A stretch of 64,000 nt of DNA, taken from positions 3,432,616-3,496,615 of the forward strand of contig CM046864.1 of assembly GCA_025617745.1 (NCBI GenBank), given 5' to 3'. The notes below the pieces were generated by a model. It searched no databases. It was not told where the DNA came from and saw nothing but the letters and a program-made list of their open reading frames with translations. How positions within the stretch are numbered: the first letter of the stretch is position 1; each line of letters opens with the position of its first letter. Below are positions 55,509 to 64,000 of the stretch, piece by piece. The DNA is from Heliocidaris erythrogramma (lineage: Eukaryota; Echinodermata; Echinoidea; Camarodonta; Echinometridae). The translations under genes and the position numbers were made by a program.

Positions 55509-56290
55509 GACAGGGTGAAATAGAAAAGCTGTCATTGTACTATATGGTTTTTTAATCAATGACAAACAATCTTTGAACTTTTATTTATTACCTCACTGTG
55601 TTGACACTAAGAAATCCCAATATTTGAAGGGTGCCTTTGGAATGTGTGTATTGTTTGTATTTTGATGCAATTGTTTACTTTAAAGGAGCAGCATTACACA
55701 CATGTATAGACATTCATCTTTCTAAATAAAATTATAAAGCTATTGAAGATAAAAACACAAACTAGCAGGAGAGATAGATCTATAGTTTAAAAAAAAAGAA
55801 TGTTGCCTGCGATTCGTAAAAATTTTCCAGCATGGGCATAAAATCTATTGTTAGAGGGGGGGGGGGGGGGTGGCTTCTTATAGTAGGAAAGTGTAAAAAA
55901 TATTCTTTATATAGGAGTCTTGTAGAATATATTCAATATCAAATCAATTGTCATTTGCGATTTTGTTTATTTCATGATATTTTCCATCTAGCGCTTTATT
56001 AATCATTCTAGTGTAGTGGTAATGTACAATGCTGTAAGCTGCATTGTTTATTTCTACACTACATGTACTTGTTCAAACCTATTCCAAATGTTGTTTCCAA
56101 GCTACATACATGTACATGTATAAATCAGACTGGACAAGCCACCAACCTTTGTTACATAATAATCCCCGAGCTTATAATCAATCTAATCAGTTAGTCCTGA
56201 CCCATCTGCTATGCTATTAATTAAACTTCAACCTTTCTCTCTGCATAATGTATGGTAATGGTTCAGGCCACATCATTGTGGCTAGCCATA

Positions 56291-57560
56291 GATAGATTAG
56301 ATTCATTGTATAGATTAGATTCATTGTATAGATTAGATTCATTGTATACATGTAGATTAGATTTATTGTATAGATTAGATTCATTGTATAGATTAGATTC
56401 AGTGGGTGATTTCACGCTCGGTGTTGGTGTTTGGTGTTGGTGTTTAGAGCGAAAATTATCCTAAAATCGAACTCAAACACCGCTATTCAGATTAAGGAGC
56501 CGATACCGATATCCTAACAAAGCGCATCGATAGCTTAACACTGGTAATGGCGTCAGCACCGTTTTTAACGAAGGGAAAAAAATTGTTTAAAACTATTTAA
56601 TTATTAGTCTAGAATATCCTTAAATTACACGAGTAGTCCGGCAATTCTAAAATAAATAATTATTTGATCTAGAGTGTGGTAAGAAACTTCACAGAAATGG
56701 ATGGTCTTGACAGGAACAGTAAGTTTAGATATGATTTCTCTTGAATTTCTCACTTGCAGCAGAAAATGCTGCGGTAGCTAATGCAGCTAGACGCCGGATC
56801 GGACGGCGTAGCGCGTACAGGGAAAACAGCCAAATTTCAGGCCTTGGCACAGATTAGCCGTGAAGATTCATGGCTTTTGTATTGTAAATGTTGATTTAGA
56901 TCTCATCCTGATAAATGATGTGGATTCTCTGGGTCTTTAACTACGGAATATCTAACGTCATTTTTATTAAATCTATCTTAAAAAGAAAATTAGGTCGGAA
57001 TTTTTATTCACTCCTTCAAACCCATTAAAAAGCAAAAGTAGTTCCTTTCCGTGTGCTCTAGATCGAACGTTCGACCAAATGCTGGCCTAGATCTAATATC
57101 AGGCCTATATGAACATAATACCTCTTAACGCCTATGAAATTACACTTCGAATAGCGCCTACTGTCTTTATTTCTCATGACTAATCAGCAAAATTTCCCAT
57201 AGCTAGAAACACCAACACCGACCGTGAAATCGGTATTTCTTAATCCCTAGGGGTATAGTGTTAGTGAATGGGAATTTGTACATGAAATTAAACACCGACG
57301 GCCGAGCTCGGTTCAGTAGACGATTATTAACAAAAAACAAACACCGGCAACCGGAACTACGTCAAAAAAATCAGAGGTCAACACCTAACACCGACTGATT
57401 TTTTTTCATTTCATAGTCGGTGTTAGATCACGATTTCGGGGCAAAATAGACACTAACACCAAACACCAACACCGAGCGTGAAATCACCCATTGTATAGAT
57501 TAGATTTATTGTATAGATTAGATTCATTGTATGGATTAGATTTATTGTATTGTGAAATCA
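56291..57560. repeat. 18-bp minisatellite split by an insertion
   Basis: Units TAGATTAGATTCATTGTA repeat about six times at 56291-56401 and about three more at 57491-57552. The two blocks are separated by the element at 56403-57490. Confidence 0.85.
56403..57490. mobile_element. 1.09-kb TIR element inserted in the minisatellite
   Basis: Ends TGGGTGATTTCACGCTCGGT and ACCGAGCGTGAAATCACCCA are perfect for the first ~35 bases and include GTTGGTGTTTGGTGTT. No target duplication is clear beyond the minisatellite itself. Further CACCGACCGTGAAATCGG-like internal copies lie near 57210. No long frame is present, so it is non-autonomous. Confidence 0.8.
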
Positions 57561-57857
57561 CTAATGGGTAGTCCTGAATAGACCGTTTGGTCCCCAAGGC
57601 TGATGATCAGTACATCAACTGAAAATAGCCTGTATGATGGAATGACATATTTTGGTTTATTAGTCAACTCTAGTCCAAACTGGCAAAACAGCAATTCTCA
57701 ATTTAAATTCCATACAATGTCCTGGTACTTGTCTACATGTACAGAGAAATTATTATCATTTTTTAATATGGTTTGGTATTTTGCCAATATTCAATCTACA
57801 TACAGGTTACGAGGCAATAGTTTGAATGCTACATGTATGCAGGCACACATTTCGTTA

Positions 57858-58419
57858 CTGTTTTCACGAAGTGACGGATGAGCACGCAACTAATAGAAAG
57901 TTTAATAGTTCTGAGTAAATCGCTTTCAAAGTTTTAGAGCATAATCTCAACCTCTTTAATGTATGAAGCTGAATAAATTTTATATCCTGGGATAGATCAT
58001 ATTTCAATGCTTAGTTCTATGTTTGATTATTTGCATAATATTTTAAATTTTTTGGGAAAATGAGCTGTAAACATAAGGTCATTTCGTGAAAACACAAAAT
58101 TTAAGGACGCTGCTATGATTTGTTTTCATGAAGTGACGGATCTCAGCCGCGCGTGTAAAACATATGGGACTTGATCACCGCGCATTTAACTGTCCTTTCG
58201 TGAAAAAGTCAATTCAAGGACTCGCTCTTCTTTGTTTTCACGAAGTGACATCTTGTTGATGTTGATGTTATTGTTGATGTTATTGCCATAGTAACATAAT
58301 TAGACATTATTATGGTCTGAAACTTTGTGAGGTTCAAGATGTTTAGTGAATAATGTCCCAAAATGCCAAAATCAGAAAAATTTGTGATTTTCCTCATTAC
58401 CGTCACTTTGTGAAAACAG
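57858..58419. mobile_element. TIR element with CTGTTTTCACGAAGTGACGG ends
   Basis: CTGTTTTCACGAAGTGACGG (57858-57877) is inverted at 58400-58419 with two mismatches. Internal direct copies of TTCACGAAGTGAC-like words occur near 58123 and 58234. Confidence 0.75.
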
Positions 58420-58868
58420 GGACGATTTATTTTATGTACTAGTCTAGGTTGGCATGTTGTTTGCTACATATACGTGTACATACATAAACATGTGTGTATG
58501 TATAATTCTTTTGCAAGTTAGCCAATACTCCATGTGTTATTGCTTGTATGGAAGAAATAGGAAATTTGATTTGCTATCAAGGAAGCCAGTTTTCAGGTTA
58601 TATTTGAGGTCATTTCACACAGTTTCATAACATTCATCTTCCCAATAGTGTAGTTGTATGATCATGTTATTTAGATTGTGGGATACTGTATTTTCCGGCA
58701 TAAAGGCCGTAATATTTTCACCCAAAATAAGATCGCAAAGTCTGGGTGCGGCCTATTGAATCAACAGACCAATATGAACTGCCTCAAAAACCCTGGTCCA
58801 AACCACACATGTTAGAATGGATGGGACTACATACAATAAGCCTGTGCTCAATCTCCATCAATGTTAAA

Positions 58869-58874
58869 TCTTTT

Positions 58875-58906
<32 letters not shown>

Positions 58907-61208
58907 TTTGATTCCTGCATGTTTCACAATAATCAGTTTCATACATACAAACTTTGAAAATAGAAACACACAGAGGTCTGGCAATATAAGCTGCACGCTT
59001 GAAGTTTTGCCATACCTAACATCTTACATATTTCATACATTCTTAAAAGTAAACATAGATTAATAGATTAAATACAACAACAAAAAAAGTGCAAATATAA
59101 TACACTATATACAGATACAAATACAGATAAAGAATAAGATTGAAATCTCTACATTACGTTCTAGAGCAAGAAAAATGTAGTAGACATGATAAAGGTGCAG
59201 TCCATCCATACTGAAGGAGAAACAGAGAGAAAAGAGAGAGAGAAGAAAACGTAAGACAAGCAAGAGAGAGGGAGAGGGAGAGAGAGAGGGGGGGGGGGGG
59301 GGTGGTGGGAAGATGCCCTAATTAACAATACCACTGCGCATAATTACATATCATGGCAAATTATACATGTATACATATATAGAATATATACAATCATAAT
59401 ATAATTAAGTACACGCTGTGTTATGGGGAATTAACAACCAACTAATAGAACAAATATCTTAAATAAAAATGTTTGCAATGAGCATGCGCTTGACTGCATT
59501 TTTAAAAGAGTAAATTGTAGGCAAATTACGTGTTTCAATTAGCAAAGAATTCCAAACGTCTGGACCAGTATGTCTCACTGATTTATGTGCCAATACTGTA
59601 CGTGGATTAAACAAGTGCAAGTTTGCTGCTTGTCTCGTCGAATAAGAGTGAATAGCATTGTTTTCCATGAACATCGAAGAAAACGAGGCAGGTAAAACAT
59701 TAGTACTATAACGATACATAAATAAAGAGGTTTGAACAAAATTAATTTCACCGACTTTAAGGCATTTAAACCTAGCAAACAGGGGATCTGTGTGTTCACG
59801 ATAACCAACCCCAGCACAAAGTCTTAAAGCTTTCTTTTGTAACAGATGAATGAATGTCACTTGTTACACTCTTTGACACTGCCCATAGAATATTACAATA
59901 AGAAATATATGGCAAAAACAAGGTATTATATATCATCAATAATATTCTGTCAGACACAAGATATCTTACTCTATATAAAATCCCAATACTCCGAGAAATT
60001 GGAGACATTATACTGTTCCGGTGGTCATCCCAGTCTAGCTTCTCATTAATATGAACACCCAGGAACTTAGTACAAACCTTCCTCTCCAATTCCACATCAT
60101 CCAGTCTAACTACTAATTGTTGCTCATTGCAAATCTTCCTTCCCTTAAAATGAATATAGTTTGTTTTTGATACATTTAAAGCTAACAAGTTACTTCGAAA
60201 CCATTGTGTTAACTTAGGAAGCTCAATATTAATTCTAGTCTTGACTGTGTGTATATCACGGTGAGAGAGGAAAACGCTTGTATCATCTGCGAATAATATA
60301 TATTGCAAGGCAGTAGATGCATTACATATATCATTAACATATATAAGAAACAATAGAGGCCCTAGAATAGAACCTTGAGGGACACCACTTTTTAAAACAA
60401 GAATATCAGAGTTTACAGAATTATGACATGTATATTGTCTTCTGTTAGATAAATAACTAGAAAACCATCGCAGAGAGATACCCCGTACACCATAATGTTC
60501 CAGTTTACACAACAAAATTGAGTGGTCGAGAGTGTCGAAAGCCTTACTCAAATCCATAAATACTCCAACCACATGCTGACGATCAGCAAGGGCCTGAGAC
60601 ACACGGTCATAAAATTTCAACAATGCAAGGTCAGTTGAATGTGATTTACGAAACCCATACTGGTCTGGATTGAGCAACTCATGCTTCTCTAAGAATGCGT
60701 AGAGCCTATTATAGACAACCCTCTCTAATAATTTTGAAAAGGTTGGCAAAATTGAAATTGGTCTATAATTGCAGATATTCATAACATTATCTTTTTTATG
60801 AACAGGAACAACTTTAGCAAGCTTTAAAGAAGAAGGAAATACTCCAGTTATCAGAGAGAGATTACAAATGTGTGCCAGGGGAACCAAAATCAGACCAATG
60901 ACCTGTTTTACGAAGGAAGTACTTATCTCATCATGCCCACAGGAGTTACTATTTTTCAGTGATAATACAATATCGAGTATTTCCGAAGAATCCACAGGCT
61001 TTAAAAAGAGAGATGCCTGGGAGGGATTAACAAGGTATTCCTTGTAATTTGTTCCAGATGTATCTATTTTCTTTGCTTGATTAAGCCCAATATTAGCAAA
61101 ATACTCATTAAACATATTGGCAATATCTCTCGGGTCAACAATTTCTTTATCATCTTTTACAATTTTATGAGGAGCTTCCATTTGGTTGAAGTATTGAAAT
61201 ATTTTCAT
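58869..61208 (-). mobile_element. 5'-truncated CR1-like LINE with (AAAT)n tail
   Basis: Minus-strand element: the tail reads as (TTTA)n at 58869-58909, the 3' UTR covers 58910-59458 (with a GAGA/poly-G run at 59215-59302), and the remaining reverse transcriptase covers 59459-61208. No endonuclease domain lies upstream, so the 5' end was lost on insertion or later. Confidence 0.8.
59459..61208 (-). pseudogene. LINE reverse transcriptase, 5'-truncated and frameshifted
   Basis: The upstream frame (61208-59796) begins inside the pol protein and carries NYRPISILPTFSKLLERV, FMDLSKAFDTLDHS, SGVPQGSILGPLLF and the catalytic LFADDTS. The C-terminal part continues in another frame (59860-59459) with LLQKKALRLCAGVGYREHTD and DVWNSL. 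The switch between frames near 59830-59860 marks a single frameshift. Endonuclease is absent. The motif style fits the CR1/Jockey-type superfamily. Confidence 0.85.
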
Positions 61209-64000
61209 TCATGAATATAGCATTCAGAACTAATAATTAAATACATGTACATATATATCACAAATATCCCAAACACGGCCTCGATTGGTCTTCCGAGTTT
61301 GACAAAGCTCGTATAAAGCTTGATTGAGCTTGAGTGACATGCTGAAATCACCCTTGAAAAGTACCCAAATTTTCTTCCCGGATCTATTTTATGGTAGTAT
61401 CAAAGAGGCAGGTATTTTTTCCTGTACTATGAGCTACTGCAATGGACGTTAAGGCACTAAATATTAAAAGCATTCAGTAATGCGTAGCACACCCCTCCAC
61501 CGCCGCCTTATTTTTGCGCCGTCGTATCTTGGCAGAATCCTTTGCGGAGATGTGTTTATTTTGTATGGAGAATGGATGGTCATCACAGAGGATATTCACA
61601 AATTATGCAAAAGCACACGTGACTTTCGCATTTTGTACACGCTTTAGTTTGACATAGCCATAGCAAGGACATGTTTCAGCATGTGATTGTACGTGTTCAA
61701 TTTCCTCTTCAAAACCATCATGCTGTATGTATTTTTCTGTCTTTGCAAATTATGTACTGGATGTAGGGTACTTTTGATGGTATGCACCCATGGACATGTA
61801 AGATACTAGTACTAACTAATCCCAATTTTGTTTGTGATTGTGCCTCAATTTGCGAGTTGCATAATTCACAGTTGATAGTCCTGTTTGTACCCAACTTTCA
61901 AAGTAAGGAAACTGTGCACGTACATATGTATGATAGTAGTCTACAAAGATGTACATGTGTTTGTGAGCACTACGCTCCATCAGATCCTCTTCCTCTTTTC
62001 ATATTCTTAATGACGTAAAAGCAAAGACATACATCTAGCAATAATCATCTTCAAAAAGTCGGTATATAATTCATATGTTAAGTTTTGCCTTTTTAAAATT
62101 TCTTTGTATGCATTTTTAGGGGCAGGATTTCTTATGCTTAGTGATTTTTTCCCCATTTTTGTTTTTCTCCAAAATGATTTGTCAAAGTTGCGATACAGCC
62201 ATTAACAGCGATGTGTCCTTTACGACAGAAAATACAGTATGTTTTTGCATTTACTTTGCATACACGTCCTTTAAAATAACACTTGATACGGATAAATGAT
62301 ATATAACATTTACACTATCTAGAGGGGATACATTCCTATTTAATAATGTAGTTCGTGCTTTTGCAAAATAATGGAAATATGTATCATGTAATTCCCTTTG
62401 GCTTGGGAGATGTGTTGATGAAATCATGGAAATTAAATTAATTTGTCTCCATGGTTACAATTCAAAGATAGGCTTTTATTCCTGTTGACAAATGTCAAAA
62501 TACTAAAATACTGGGGATTCCTAAAAGAGAGCAGTATTTCAAGTTGAAAAAAAATTTGCTTGGCCAGAACCCTGAAGTACAATTTGTATGACGTGTTGTA
62601 CTTTATGAGGTGTCAAGTCATTTTGATGAACAAATGTTATTGATTTGAGGATCATTATTTAATATGAGAGATAGGAAATGACTTTTTTCCAAGTCTGTGT
62701 CCTTGACCAATTAACACTGTACATGTATATCTTTGAAATTAAATGTGACTTGGATGTGCAGAAATTTTATGCCTTAAAAACATTTTTTCAGGGGGGGGGG
62801 CTATATTTTTGTGTGATTTATTTCCCCCTTTTCAAGTTTTGTGACAAATTTTCCACAGTCTCTACATGTATAAAATTAATTTCGCTAGTAAGACAGTACA
62901 TTGTACCTTTAATGTAAACCTTTAATAACCTTTATTGAGCAGTGTACTTGAAACATTGAAGGAGTCCATGCATTGTTTAATGTTAATGGATTCTAATCTC
63001 AGTGGGGCACAACATTACAAGCTGCTTGAATTATTACTATTAGCTGTACTATCTCTCTCTATATGTACAGTGTACATGTATCTATCTCCTTCCCCCTGTA
63101 TTGTATCACACTCTCTCTTATCTCTGACTCAAATTTATAACCTGTAGAGAATACAGGTACGCCAGTAGTACATGTAGGCCTAATATTCATTTAAAAAGTA
63201 CCAATATTGTGTATCCTGGCCCATTATTTGTAGTATAATATTCTCTTTTCTATACACATCGCCCTCTTATGCTGTCTGTAGTAAAGGCTGCATTTGTACA
63301 TAGGGTAGAAGTGACTACATGTAGCATTTACAAATGTATTATTTTTCCCTTCATGGTTTTCATGAGCTTGTGCTTTTTTTTAGCATACATGTACCCGTAG
63401 ACCTTCAATAAAAGTAGAATTCTTTGTAGTTTTGGGTGTGAATAATATGAAAATTGAATTAATAAAAAAATAAATATATCAATTTTGATTGCACTTAGAT
63501 TACGGTAGAATAGTCCGAAAGCACAGTCCAGAGTATTTTCTGTTGTTGCTTTGTGAATGGTTTTGACTGCAGTTCTGAGATCAGAGAGGTGTTGGCCTGG
63601 TAGAGATTACTGAACAAATACAATTCCTTAACCCCATTTAATCCTAAATGAGACCCTTGAGGATTAGACCAGGGGTCAATTCATTTCCCATTTGGATGAT
63701 TAATACTTTCTGATCTTGATATGAAATTGCTGCATTCACACCCTACAAAGATCTATGGTGATAAATATTCACCACTCTCTTGTATTCTTTTCAATTCAAA
63801 ACATTGAATGAAATTGTGTCATGGAAATCTTGTTAGGAATGCTTATTGGCTGCTTTTCTGTCAATGGATCCAACTCAAGAGTGAGATTTGATTGACTAAT
63901 GTAATATTGTTGAAACAATTCTTTGCAATGTAATAAATCCATCAGGTACAATTTCATGTACATGTATAATGAATTACTACATGTACTGTGTCCATATCTA

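Larger units (their letters stand above)
45434..64000 (+). other. Liprin-alpha first intron (runs past right edge)
   Basis: This region has no further liprin exon that I can recognise. It is dominated by microsatellites, inverted-repeat elements and one LINE, each listed separately. Stretches such as 48600-51000, 51300-54200 and 61300-64000 hold only AT-rich sequence with scattered ACATGTAC-type repeats. Confidence 0.7.

Overview
This is eukaryotic DNA from an invertebrate deuterostome, most likely an echinoderm and plausibly a sea urchin. The species call is inference. It rests on intron-rich orthologues of animal genes, an AT-rich background, many ACATGTAC-type microsatellites, and abundant short inverted-repeat elements and non-LTR retrotransposons. 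Genes were identified by reading conserved protein segments across splice sites with matching phases; no database search was possible.

Left part (1-5.7 kb): the 5' half of ELP4 (Elongator subunit 4) on the minus strand, six exons from the start codon at 5661 to an exon ending at 415; the rest lies beyond the left edge. From 5.7 to 8.3 kb is intergenic DNA or BAG1 5' sequence full of repeats, including a dead LINE fragment. From 8.3 to 16.8 kb lies BAG1 (HSP70 co-chaperone) on the plus strand, five exons covering the ubiquitin-like and BAG domains; its short N-terminal exon was not identified. Its last intron carries a 52-copy, 64-bp minisatellite that duplicates the end of the preceding exon together with its 5' splice site.

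Middle part (16.8-42 kb): no host gene recognised. It holds a foldback repeat with hammerhead-ribozyme-like cores (17.2-17.6 kb), nested inverted-repeat elements carrying six clusters of nuclear-receptor half-sites (18.4-20.2 kb), tandem repeats (22.3-23.5 kb), an L1/Tx1-like LINE with an intact 1258-residue ORF2 on the minus strand (25-29.2 kb), and an array of degenerate ~300-bp monomers. A full-length I-clade-like LINE (30784-37698) with two intact ORFs, a (CAA)n tail and an 11-bp target duplication interrupts that array.

Right part (42-64 kb): the first coding exon of a liprin-alpha gene (45197-45433, plus strand), then at least 18.5 kb of its first intron, filled with microsatellites, inverted-repeat elements, a 0.9-kb interleaved foldback and a 5'-truncated, frameshifted LINE (58.9-61.2 kb).

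The three host genes act in separate processes: tRNA wobble-uridine modification (ELP4), HSP70 nucleotide exchange (BAG1) and presynaptic scaffolding (liprin-alpha). Nothing suggests a shared pathway. The most interesting signals are the splice-site minisatellite in BAG1, the hammerhead-like motif, the nuclear-receptor half-site array and the intact nested LINEs.
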